Source: CAWEDP01 sp963807925
Lineage (GTDB): Bacteria; Acidobacteriota; Vicinamibacteria; Vicinamibacterales; CAVVIG01
DNA: 64,000 nucleotides
Direction of reading: 5' to 3'
Assembly: GCA_963807925.1 (NCBI GenBank)
Contig: CAWEDP010000002.1
Coordinates: 1,674,001 to 1,738,000, forward strand
In this document: in pieces, positions 53,037 through 60,370 of the stretch
How the letters are laid out: each line of letters starts with the position of its first letter
Position numbering within the stretch: the stretch's first letter is position 1
Position numbers and translations under genes: made by a program
The notes under the pieces: generated by a model
Told to the model about the DNA's origin: nothing
Databases searched by the model: none
Seen by the model: only the letters and a program-made list of their open reading frames with translations

Positions 53037-54857
53037 GTGACGCAGCGCGCGTCGGCCGCCGCGTTCGTCCGGATGCTGCTCCGGGCGGAGCCGTGGCGGA
53101 CTGTCGCCGCCGTCGGGCTGCTCGCTTCGCTCGGCCTCGTCACCGGCGTCAGCCTGCTGCTGCTCGTGCCGCTCCTGCAGCTCGTCGGCCTCGACGTCGG
53201 CGGCGGCTCCCTCGATCGCATTGCGCAATGGCTTGGACGCGGATTCGCCGTGGCCGGAATCCGGCCGACGCTCGTGGCGGTGCTGGCCGCCTACGTCGTC
53301 GCGATCGCGGTGAACGGCTGGCTGTCGCGGCTGCAGTCGATGCTCAACCCGACGCTGGCGCAGAACCTGGTGAGCGATGTGCGGCGACGGCTGTTCGCGG
53401 CCATCGGCCGCACGACATGGGTGTTCTTCTCGCGATCCCGGTCCTCGGATCTCACCCACGTGCTGATCGACGAGTGCGATCGCCTGGGAAACGCCAGCTA
53501 CTTTCTCGTCACCCTCGTGGGCACCGCCATCGTCGCCGCCGTGTACGTCGCGTTCGCGCTGCGCGTATCGGCGGTGCTGACGCTGCTCGTGTTCGCGAGC
53601 GGCGCGGCGCTCCTGCTGCCCATGCGGCACTTCCGCCGCCGTGCCGCGGCTATCGGCGAGGAGTCGTCGGCCGCCAGCAGCCGGATGTACGCGCTGATTG
53701 CCGAATACCTGTCCGCGATGAAGACCGTGCGGGCCTTCGGCGCCGCGGACCGCCAGATCGCGGAGTTCTCGCAGCTGACCCACCAGGTGGGCGCCGTGTC
53801 GAAGGACAGCGCGCGGCACTACGCGAACGTGCGTTACGGGTTCGAGGTCGGCACAGTGGTGATGCTGGCGGCGATCGTGTACGTGGCCGTCGAAGTCCGT
53901 CACGTGCCGACGGCCGAGATCCTGCTGCTTCTGTTTCTCTTCGCGCGCATCCTGCCGCAGCTCTCGAACCTCGAGCAGACCTACCTCATGTTCGTCGAGC
54001 ATCTGCCGTCCTTCGCGGCGGTCCAGGCCCTCGAGCGCCGCTGTCTCGACGCCGCCGAGCCTCGCATCGCCGTCGGGCAGCCGGTGGCGTTTCGGCGCGC
54101 GGTCGATCTGAGACGCGTATCGTTCGGCTACGGGGAGACGCCGGCGGTTCGCGACGTCGATCTCAGCATTCCCGCCGGGGAGACGACGGCGATTGTGGGA
54201 CCGTCGGGGGCGGGCAAGAGCACGATTGCCGATCTCGTGCTCGGGCTCATCCCGCCTGACAGCGGCAGCGTGCTGGTGGACGGCGCGGCGCTGACGGCGG
54301 CGCACTTGCCGGCGTGGCGCGATCGGGTCGGCTACGTGCCGCAGGACGCGGTGCTCTTCCACGACACGGTGCGGTCGAACCTGCTCTGGGCGTGTCCCGA
54401 TGCGACCGACGAGAAGCTGTGGATCGCCCTGCGGCTCGCCGCCGCCGACGACTTCGTCGCCCGCCTCCCTCAGGGTCTCGACACCGTGGTCGGCGACCGG
54501 GGCGTGCTCGTGTCGGGCGGCGAGCGTCAGCGCCTGGCGCTGGCGCGGGCGCTCGTGCGCGAGCCGTCGCTGTTGATTCTCGACGAGGCCACGAGCGCGC
54601 TCGATTTCGAGAGCGAGCGGCGCATCCGCGACGCCATCGATCGCCTGCACGGCCGGATGACGATTCTCCTGATCACGCATCGACTGTCGAGCGTGCGGCA
54701 GGCGGACGCCATCCACGTCGTGGACGGGGGCCGGATCGTCGAGTCGGGTACCTGGGAGCAGTTGATCGCGAAGCCTGGCGGGCGGTTCCGGTCGCTGCGC
54801 GCGGCCGAAGGGCCAGCCGATGCGTCTGCGATTTCGCCCGTAGTGTCCGGCCGGTAG
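53037..54857 (+). CDS. MsbA-like ABC exporter (membrane and ATPase domains fused)
   Basis: 606 residues from the GTG at 53037 (616 from the TTG at 53007). Six transmembrane helices in residues 20-300 (VAAVGLLASLGLVTGVSLLL, LVAVLAAYVVAIAVNGWL) are followed by an ATPase domain with Walker A VGPSGAGKSTIADLVLGLIP, Q-loop VGYVPQDAVLFHDTVRSNLL, signature VSGGERQRLALARALVREPS, Walker B LLILDEATSALD and LLITHRLSSVRQADAIHVVD. It may flip a lipid-linked sugar or a lipid. The last few codons (PVVSGR) are read from a dispersed palindrome. The gene is bracketed by two family A elements in direct orientation, which is unusual. Confidence 0.87.
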   Translation: MTQRASAAAFVRMLLRAEPWRTVAAVGLLASLGLVTGVSLLLLVPLLQLVGLDVGGGSLDRIAQWLGRGFAVAGIRPTLVAVLAAYVVAIAVNGWLSRLQSMLNPTLAQNLVSDVRRRLFAAIGRTTWVFFSRSRSSDLTHVLIDECDRLGNASYFLVTLVGTAIVAAVYVAFALRVSAVLTLLVFASGAALLLPMRHFRRRAAAIGEESSAASSRMYALIAEYLSAMKTVRAFGAADRQIAEFSQLTHQVGAVSKDSARHYANVRYGFEVGTVVMLAAIVYVAVEVRHVPTAEILLLLFLFARILPQLSNLEQTYLMFVEHLPSFAAVQALERRCLDAAEPRIAVGQPVAFRRAVDLRRVSFGYGETPAVRDVDLSIPAGETTAIVGPSGAGKSTIADLVLGLIPPDSGSVLVDGAALTAAHLPAWRDRVGYVPQDAVLFHDTVRSNLLWACPDATDEKLWIALRLAAADDFVARLPQGLDTVVGDRGVLVSGGERQRLALARALVREPSLLILDEATSALDFESERRIRDAIDRLHGRMTILLITHRLSSVRQADAIHVVDGGRIVESGTWEQLIAKPGGRFRSLRAAEGPADASAISPVVSGR

Positions 54858-54877
54858 TGTCCGGCTTCAGCCGGACC
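54840..54877 (+). repeat. Dispersed palindromic repeats
   Basis: A half copy (54840-54853) and a full copy (54854-54877) overlapping the end of the ABC gene. The same half-plus-full arrangement appears at 52924-52961 and at 55125-55162. Confidence 0.9.
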
Positions 54878-54895
54878 ACATCTCCGCTCGACCCG

Positions 54896-55078
54896 CTGGC
54901 CGAAAACTGCGCCTCCGGCGACCGGGTTCGGCGGCGCGGGAAATCGCATCTCCGGGATCTGTGTACAGCGCCGGCCAGGTCCGTGACCTGGCCTGGACTC
55001 GGCCCTGCGATGCGATTTCCCGGCTGCCGCGCGCCCCGCGCCGCTCACACGTTCGCTGGATTCGCAGTTTCCGGCCAG
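54896..55078 (+). repeat. Family A structured repeat, copy 3
   Basis: 183 bp. Ends CTGGCCGAAAACTGCG (54896-54911) and CGCAGTTTCCGGCCAG (55063-55078), one mismatch between them when paired. The inner arms and apical hairpin GGCCAGGTC-CGT-GACCTGGCC are identical to the other copies. The right flank (GTCGATCGCTGACTCGAG) is shared with copy 2. Confidence 0.85.
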
Positions 55079-55226
55079 TCGTCGATCGCTGACTCGAGTC
55101 GCGAGTCCCGAGTCCCGAGCCCCGGTAGTGTCCGGCCAGTAGTGTCCGGCTTCAGCCGGACCAAATCTCCGCTCGACTTGAGCCGGACCCCGAATCCCGA
55201 GCCCCGAGTCCGGAGTCCCGTCGGCT
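55079..55226 (+). repeat. Heptad tract and palindrome between convergent genes
   Basis: Contains (GAGTCCC)n-type heptads at about 55094-55121, a half palindrome at 55125 and a full one at 55139-55162, then more CCCGA/GTCC heptads to about 55217. Non-coding; it lies between the 3' ends of the ABC gene and the minus-strand membrane protein. Confidence 0.75.
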
Positions 55227-56243
55227 TCAACCGTACCCCGTCCCTCCCGACCAATCGCTCTGGAACAACCGACCTACCGTCACCACCGACGCGACAGAGA
55301 GAAGCGGCCCGACGCAGGTGAACAGCGACCGCGACACGCCCGGCTCGCCGTTGTAGACCCCGAGCGCAATCACCGTGGCGGCGCTCGCCGCGGCGCCCGC
55401 CACCCACGGCCGCGGGCAGCGGCGCAGCCCCCAGACCCCGAGCGGCGCCAGCCATCCGAACGTGTAGAGCAGCCCGAGGTCGCCGGCGAGCTGCCGCGCG
55501 CGCTGCGAAATCGTGGTGTCGGCGACGTCGCCCAATCGCACGAGCTGCCACGGCAGCACGAGGCGCTGGTTGGCCACCGAGAAGACGACGGCCACCGTCG
55601 CGAGTCCGACGAGCGCGGCGATCACAATCCACGACAGGCGCACGCGAAGCGATGGCTGATGAGACTCGTGCCTCTCCGCGAGGACCCAGCCGGCCGCCAG
55701 GATGGTGGACAGCGGCGCGAACGTCTCCTTCGCCAGCGCGCCGGCGACGGCAAGGATCGGTAGCCACGACCAGCGCCCGCGCGCGAGGCACCAGACGAGC
55801 GCCATCATGGCGAACGCCTCGTCCGAGTCCACGAGGCCGGCAAGCTGGTAGTTCGGGATGTCGAACGACGCCAGATACAGGAGCGGCGCGATGAGGCCCG
55901 GCGCCCAGCCGCCCAGCGCGTCGCGCGCGACGAAGAGGAGCACGAGCGCCGTGGACGCGCAGAAGATCGAGTTCGCGATCAGGAACCCGAAATATCCCGG
56001 ATCCCAGGTGCCGATGTGGCCGCGGCCGATCAGGTAGAACGGCCGCGCGAGGGTCGGCACGAGCAGGCGGTACCTGTAGTGAACCAGCGACGGCTCGTAC
56101 GGCCCTTCGGCGGCATCGCCCGTCACCTGCCAGTGGTACAGCGCGTGGCTGCGGTCGAAGTTCGTGCGCGGATCGCGCGGATCGTACCGGCGCAGCGTCG
56201 GGTACCCCAGGCCGGCGCAGATCAGGAAGAAGATCGCCCACAT
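55227..56243 (-). CDS. Polytopic membrane protein, GT-C-like
   Basis: 338 residues, begins MWAIFFLICAGLGYPTLRRY, with about eight helices. A loop after helix one has DPRTNFDRSHALYHWQVTGD, then RYRLLVPTLARPFYLIGRG and GYFGFLIANSIFCASTALVL; DSDEAFAMMALVWCLARG and ALAKETFAPLSTILAAGWVL follow. The R-Y-R-L-L-x-P motif and layout recall uncharacterised membrane glycosyltransferase-like proteins of sugar loci. The frame is open further upstream, but that part is translated from three dispersed palindromes, so the ATG at 56243 is preferred. It is the only gene read against the flow between 1 and 61 kb. Confidence 0.65.
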   Translation of the reverse strand: MWAIFFLICAGLGYPTLRRYDPRDPRTNFDRSHALYHWQVTGDAAEGPYEPSLVHYRYRLLVPTLARPFYLIGRGHIGTWDPGYFGFLIANSIFCASTALVLLFVARDALGGWAPGLIAPLLYLASFDIPNYQLAGLVDSDEAFAMMALVWCLARGRWSWLPILAVAGALAKETFAPLSTILAAGWVLAERHESHQPSLRVRLSWIVIAALVGLATVAVVFSVANQRLVLPWQLVRLGDVADTTISQRARQLAGDLGLLYTFGWLAPLGVWGLRRCPRPWVAGAAASAATVIALGVYNGEPGVSRSLFTCVGPLLSVASVVTVGRLFQSDWSGGTGYG

Positions 56244-56255
56244 CGCAAGATCCCC

Positions 56256-56322
56256 GTAATGTCCGGCTTTAGCCGGACCCGTGCCGGCTTTAGCCGGACC
56301 CGCGCCGGCTTTAGCCGGACCC
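56256..56322 (+). repeat. Dispersed palindrome with two tandem partial copies
   Basis: One full unit (56256-56279) and two partial GCCGGCTTTAGCCGGACCC units at about 56283 and 56303, in the divergent gap between the membrane protein and the second ligase. Confidence 0.85.
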
Positions 56323-56410
56323 GTGAGGCTGCGATCCGAACCTGCCTCCGTGGGATCGCGCATGCGGGACATAATCGCACGGCGATGAGACCTTCGTTGT
56401 GAGGACGACG

Positions 56411-57879
56411 ATGACCGGCGCGGCGCAGCGCTCGCAGCCGGGCGGGATGCATCGGGCGCTGCTGGCCGGGACGATTGCGGCGGTGGTCTGGGGCGCCCTG
56501 GCGTTCGGCGCCGTCTATCCGTGGGCGTTCGCGCCGCTCGCCTGTGTCGCTGCCGCCATCGGCATCACCGCGCTCATCGTCGAACGGCGCGGACGGCCGC
56601 CTGTGGGCGCGCTCTCGATAGGTCTCGTGGCGACAGGCGTGGCCATCGCCCTGCAGCTCGTGCCGCTGCCGCAGATGACCCTGGCCCGTCTCAGCCCGGC
56701 GGCCGACGCGTTCCTGCGGCACAACGAGTTCACGTACCGGCTCGGCGGGCTCGCATCCGCTGTCGATCGCGCCGGCGGCCACCGCCATCGGCGGCGCGCT
56801 GTTCGCGGCATTCGCCGTGTTCCTCGTCGGCGTCGCGCGTCTGCTCTCGGTCGTCGGTGCGCGGAGGCTCGTCGTCCCGCTCGTGGCGCTCGGACTCGGG
56901 CTGGCGTTGGTCGGGCATTGCCCAGTGGGCGGCGACGGCGGGCGCATCGAGCCCCCTCATCTACGGGTTCTGGAAGCCGATTGCGAGCGACGTCCATCCG
57001 TTCGGGCCGTTCGTCAACCCCAATCACTTCGCCGGCTGGATGCTGATGGCGCTGCCGTTCACGCTGGCGGCCTGCGTGGACGCGATCACCGGGGCTATCC
57101 GCGCGGCGCCGGCGCGTGCCTCGGGCGGGGTGGACTGGGTCAGCTCGCCGGAGTTCGGCAAGCTCGTGACGATTGCGGGCGCGTTCGTGGTGATGGGGTT
57201 CTCGCTGCTGATGACGCGGTCGCGGTCCGGGCTCGCGGCGTTCGCCATCGGCGCTCTGATCGTGGCGGCGATGGTCGCGCGGCGTCAGCCGACGCGGGCC
57301 GGCAAGGCGGCGGTGGCCGCCGCGGTCCTGCTGCTCGTCGTCGGGACCGGGGCGTGGGGCGGGATCGACCTGATGACGAGCAAGTTCTTCGAGAGCCGCG
57401 GCGAGAACTCGCTGCGCACGCGGATCAGCGCGTGGACCGACACCGTGACGATCGTGCGCGACTTTCGAGTGTTCGGCAGCGGGCTCGACACCTACGGCAT
57501 AGCGATGATGCAGTATCAGACGAACCGGCAGCTGCCCCACTTCAACGAAGCGCACAACGACTACCTGCAGATCGCCGCGGAGGGCGGCCTGCTCGTCGGC
57601 GTGCCGGCGCTGTTCACGCTCGTCGTGTTCGTGCGCGATGTGCGGCGGCGGTTTCGCGAGGCGCCCAGGGATGGGACGACCTACTGGCTGCGCGTCGGCG
57701 CCGTGGTCGGGCTCGTGTCGATCGCGTTGCAGTCGCTGTTCGAGTTCAGCCTCCAGATGCCCGGCAACGCGATCCTGTTCGCGCTGCTGGCCGCCCTCGC
57801 GCTCCACCAGTCGCCGAACCTCGTTTCCACGCGCTCCCGTAGTGTCCGGCTTCAGCCGGACCCGTTGGCGCTCCCGTAG
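56411..57879 (+). CDS. Second O-antigen ligase-type membrane protein, two frameshifts
   Basis: About 488 residues after bridging two +1 breaks, near 56745 (before SHPLSIAPAATAIGGALFAA) and near 56916 (one extra G before GIAQWAATAGASSPLIYGFW). About ten helices. Motifs are FGPFVNPNHFAGWMLMALPF (the N-x-x-H/F-A-G block of O-antigen ligases), LLMTRSRSGLAAFAIGALIV and, in the periplasmic loop, RTRISAWTDTVTIVRDFRVF, GSGLDTYG and FNEAHNDYLQIAAEGGLLVG. Differs from the 44161 gene, so the two may serve different polymers. ATG at 56411 follows GAGGA by five bases. The C-terminus runs into a palindrome (RLQPD). Confidence 0.82.
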
Positions 57880-57899
57880 TGTCCGGCTCTAGCCGGACC
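57839..57899 (+). repeat. Two dispersed palindromic repeats
   Basis: Full copies at 57839-57862 (inside the end of the ligase frame) and 57876-57899 (GGCTCTAGCC centre). They border family B copy 1. Confidence 0.9.
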
Positions 57900-57904
57900 C
57901 TCGC

Positions 57905-58186
57905 GTTGACCTCGCAAAATCACGTACGCCCGCCCACGATTCCCGTCGCGGCCTGACGCCGTCGCGGACCACTCGCTCAGAAAACCCAGCTCCGCAGGCC
58001 GGCAAAACGTCCTTGCGGCGATCTGTCTGCAACATGCGTGGGGCCCCAGCTCCGCGGCTGGATCGCGCCGCTTCGTCACCCCACGCGGATCCCGGCGCCT
58101 CCAGGCCGTTTTGCCGACTGCCGATCGCGCGGCCTGCTCCGAGGGTTTCCCTCGCGACCGGCCCGCGCCCGCTGCGACCGCGCCGC
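57905..58186 (+). repeat. Family B structured repeat, copy 1
   Basis: About 282 bp, no coding frame supported. Inner arms CGGCAAAACG (58000-58009) and CGTTTTGCCG (58107-58116) are perfect; inside them GCGTGGGG (58036-58043) pairs with CCCCACGC (58079-58086) around a further hairpin CCAGC-TCCGCG-GCTGG. The outer arms are imperfect (CTCAGAAAACCC with GGGTTTCCCTCG). Palindromes follow at 58225-58249 and 58263-58286. Confidence 0.8.
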
Positions 58187-58224
58187 ACGGGTCGGCGATT
58201 GAAGACTCCGGCACTGAAGACTCC

Positions 58225-58286
58225 GTTAGTGTCCGGCTTTAGCCGGACCCGCACGTCCGCTGGTAGTGTCCGGCTTCAGCCGGACC
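58225..58286 (+). repeat. Two dispersed palindromic repeats
   Basis: Full copies at 58225-58249 and 58263-58286 between family B copy 1 and the mntA start; a third, partial CCGGCTTCAGCCG lies at 58311. Confidence 0.9.
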
Positions 58287-58339
58287 GTGGCGCGACGTCG
58301 TGGATTCCATCCGGCTTCAGCCGCACGACAGGCGACAGG

Positions 58340-58345
58340 TACAAT
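58340..58345 (+). promoter_or_regulatory. Predicted -10 element of the MNT/HEPN pair
   Basis: TACAAT lies eight bases before the ATG at 58354, so transcription should begin at or beside the start codon: a leaderless transcript. No convincing -35 is seen. Confidence 0.4.
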
Positions 58346-58353
58346 GCGGGCCG

Positions 58354-58758
58354 ATGACTGAGATCGACTCCCTGAAGGCCGTGCTCGAGCCGATGCCGAT
58401 GGTCCGGCTCGCGGTTCTCTTCGGATCGGCCGCGGCCGGCACGGCGCGACGCGGGAGCGATCTGGATGTCGGCGTGCTCCTCGATCCCGGTGCGGAGCCT
58501 GGCCCCACAATCGCGGTGGCGCTCGAGCGTGCAACCGGCAGCCCGGTGGACCTGGTCTGGCTCGACACGGCGCCGCCGCTGCTCCGGTTCGAGATTGCGC
58601 GGACTGGCCGCGTGCTGGTAGAGCGCGTGCCCTACGCCTGGGCCGACTTTCGCGCCCACGCGATGATCGACTGGTGGGACTGGGCGCCGACCGCCCGGAT
58701 GATGCACAAGACGATGGCCGCGCGGCTGCGGGCGGAAGCGCCACGTGGTCCGTCGTGA
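58354..58758 (+). CDS. mntA: MntA-type minimal nucleotidyltransferase antitoxin
   Basis: 134 residues. The motif LFGSAAAGTARRGSDLDVGV holds the GS-x10-DxD signature exactly (Gly24, Ser25, Asp36, Asp38), plus VDLVWLDTAPPLLRFEIART downstream. In known HEPN/MNT pairs the enzyme transfers AMP groups to a tyrosine of the HEPN toxin and so disarms it. The HEPN gene overlaps its 3' end by 14 bases. The pair, with the Uma2 gene, lies between two family B elements. Confidence 0.88.
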   Translation: MTEIDSLKAVLEPMPMVRLAVLFGSAAAGTARRGSDLDVGVLLDPGAEPGPTIAVALERATGSPVDLVWLDTAPPLLRFEIARTGRVLVERVPYAWADFRAHAMIDWWDWAPTARMMHKTMAARLRAEAPRGPS

Positions 58759-59173
58759 GCTGGTCGCCGTCAAGGCGGGACGCGCTCGGAGCTGGCTGAA
58801 CGACGCGGCCGGACCGCTGCTCGGGTCTCTCGATGAGTTCACATCGAACCCGAAGACGCGCGACCTGTCGCTCTTCCATCTATTCCTGGCGATTCAGGAA
58901 TGCATCGATCTCGCCGCGCATTGGGTTGCCGACGAAGGATGGGGCGAGCCTGACGATGCGGCATCGACCTTTGACGTGCTGGCCGATCGACAGGTGATCG
59001 CTCGCGACACGGCGGCGACATTGCGGGCGGCGACCGGGTTGCGCAACCGGATTGCGCACGGCTATGCGATGCTCGACTACCCCCGTGTGCATCGTGAAGC
59101 GCAGGCAGGCATACCCGCTCTGCGCGCTTTTCTCGCGGCGATTGCGACGGCCGCTGGCCTCGCCGACGGTTAA
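58745..59173 (+). CDS. hepT: HepT-type HEPN ribonuclease toxin
   Basis: 142 residues, helical (DUF86 type). The R-x4-H-x-Y signature is present: GLRNRIAHGYAMLD, with Arg100, His105 and Tyr107; the Tyr is the expected AMP target of the MNT partner. LFHLFLAIQECIDLAAHW is a typical first core helix. HEPN toxins of this type cut RNA, in studied cases by trimming tRNA ends. The start is a GTG at 58745 inside the mntA end, so the two are translationally coupled. Confidence 0.88.
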   Translation: MVRRELVAVKAGRARSWLNDAAGPLLGSLDEFTSNPKTRDLSLFHLFLAIQECIDLAAHWVADEGWGEPDDAASTFDVLADRQVIARDTAATLRAATGLRNRIAHGYAMLDYPRVHREAQAGIPALRAFLAAIATAAGLADG

Positions 59174-59259
59174 CGCTCGGTTAACGCTGGCCGCGACAGC
59201 ACGCGCCGCCCGTCGGGCCTCCGTGGACCGCATGTTAGACTCGGTTCCGAGGTCGAATC

Positions 59260-59832
59260 GTGAGTGCCGTGCAGCTTCGGCGATGGAGTCGGCGGGAGTA
59301 CGAGCGGATGATCGAGGCTGGCGTGCTCAGCACGGAAGATCGCGTTGAGCTCGTCGATGGGGACATCGTCGCGATGACGCCGCAGAAGAGCCGTCATGCC
59401 GCTGCGGTTCGGTTGACGCAGATTGCTCTCGACCGCGCGTTCGGTGACGGCGTCGACGTTCGAACGCAGCTTCCGCTGGCGCTCGACCCCGATTCCGAGC
59501 CCGAGCCGGACGTCGCTGTCGTCAGCGGCGCTCCGCGCGACTACATCGACGAGCACCCGTCGACGGCGCTCCTCGTGGTGGAGGTCGCCGATTCATCCCT
59601 CATATTCGACCGCACCGTCAAGGCTGCGGTGTATGCCCGCGGCGGCATTGCGGACTACTGGATTGTGAACCTGATCGACCGTCTGCTGGAGGTTCACCGC
59701 GCGCCCGAGCGTTCCGGCGAGGCGCCGCGCGGATGGCGATACGCCGCGATCGAGAAGCATCGCGCCGGCGACCAGGTCGCGCCGCTGGCGCACCCGGATC
59801 GCCTCGTCGCCATTGCCGATCTCCTGCCCTGA
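59260..59832 (+). CDS. Uma2-family PD-(D/E)XK nuclease-like protein (DUF820)
   Basis: 190 residues. Uma2 motifs: LRRWSRREYERMIEAGVLST, EDRVELVDGDIVAMTPQKSR, PDSEPEPDVAVVSGAPRDYI and LVVEVADSSLIFDRTVKAAV, ending GIADYWIVNLIDRLLEVHR. The acidic Asp of PEPDVAVV and the E-V-x-D-S-S part form the nuclease-type core. The family is common in cyanobacteria and some acidobacteria; function unknown. The start is a GTG at 59260, with a TAGACT at 59234 as a possible -10. It belongs to the block between the two B elements. Confidence 0.82.
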   Translation: MSAVQLRRWSRREYERMIEAGVLSTEDRVELVDGDIVAMTPQKSRHAAAVRLTQIALDRAFGDGVDVRTQLPLALDPDSEPEPDVAVVSGAPRDYIDEHPSTALLVVEVADSSLIFDRTVKAAVYARGGIADYWIVNLIDRLLEVHRAPERSGEAPRGWRYAAIEKHRAGDQVAPLAHPDRLVAIADLLP

Positions 59833-59837
59833 GAGCC

Positions 59838-59956
59838 GTAGTATCCGGCTCTGTAGTATCTGGCTCTGTAGTGTCCGGCTCTGTAGTGTCCGGCTCTGTA
59901 GTGTCCGGCTTCAGCCGGACCGTGAGGCTCCGATAGTCTCCGGCTTCAGCCGGACC
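59838..59956 (+). repeat. Tandem array built from the left half of the palindrome
   Basis: Four tandem 15-bp units of GTAGTRTCYGGCTCT (59838-59897), then a full palindrome (59898-59921) and a degenerate one (59932-59956). The units are half palindromes, so the array cannot fold as the full ones do. It borders family B copy 2. Confidence 0.9.
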
Positions 59957-59960
59957 GTGG

Positions 59961-60245
59961 GTTGACCTCGCAAATTCCGTACGCCCGCCTACGACTCCCG
60001 TCGCGGCCTGATGCCGACGCGGACCGCTCACTCCGGAAACCCCGCTCCGCAGGCCGGCAAAACGCCCTTGCGGCGATCTGTCCACAACATGCGTGGGGCC
60101 CCAGCTCCGCGGCTGGATCGCGCCGCTTCGTCACCCCACGCGGATCCCGGCGCCTCCAGGCCGTTTTGCCGACTGCCGATTGCGCGGCCTGCTCCGAGGG
60201 TTTCCCTCGCGACCGGCCTGCGCCGTCTGCGGCGAGACCGCGCCG
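59961..60245 (+). repeat. Family B structured repeat, copy 2
   Basis: About 285 bp, very close in sequence to copy 1, with the same arms (CGGCAAAACG / CGTTTTGCCG, GCGTGGGG / CCCCACGC). Direct orientation. With copy 1 it encloses the mntA, hepT and Uma2 genes. The gap from 59833 to 60370 holds no gene I can support. Confidence 0.8.
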
Positions 60246-60264
60246 TTGCCAACCGCGGACGACG

Positions 60265-60324
60265 GTAGTGTCCGGCTTCAGCCGGACCCGTGGTCCTGAT
60301 GTAGTGTCCGGCTTCAGCCGGACC
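60265..60324 (+). repeat. Two dispersed palindromic repeats
   Basis: Full copies at 60265-60288 and 60301-60324, just upstream of the CpsB-type phosphatase promoter region. Confidence 0.9.
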
Positions 60325-60352
60325 TCTTCAGCGACCCGAAACCGGCCTGACG

Positions 60353-60358
60353 TACAAT
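60353..60358 (+). promoter_or_regulatory. Predicted -10 element of the CpsB-type gene
   Basis: TACAAT lies twelve bases before the GTG start at 60371, giving a leader of only a few bases. Same sequence as the mntA -10. Confidence 0.4.
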
Positions 60359-60370
60359 CTCCCACTCGTC

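Noticed and set aside
52702..55078. Family A elements as integron attC sites
   Set aside because: The GTTRRRY/RYYYAAC core sites are not seen and no integrase is in the window; only the general folded, gene-flanking layout is similar.
56244..56372. Upstream extension of the minus-strand membrane protein
   Set aside because: It is translated from three copies of the dispersed palindrome (GPAKAG repeats) and is unlikely to be the native start.
59838..59956. Possible CRISPR array from regularly repeated units
   Set aside because: Units are contiguous 15-mers without spacers, built from the dispersed palindrome, and no cas genes are present.
57905..60245. Classical insertion sequences at the B elements
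   Set aside because: No transposase frame lies inside and the element is under 300 bp; at most a non-autonomous derivative.
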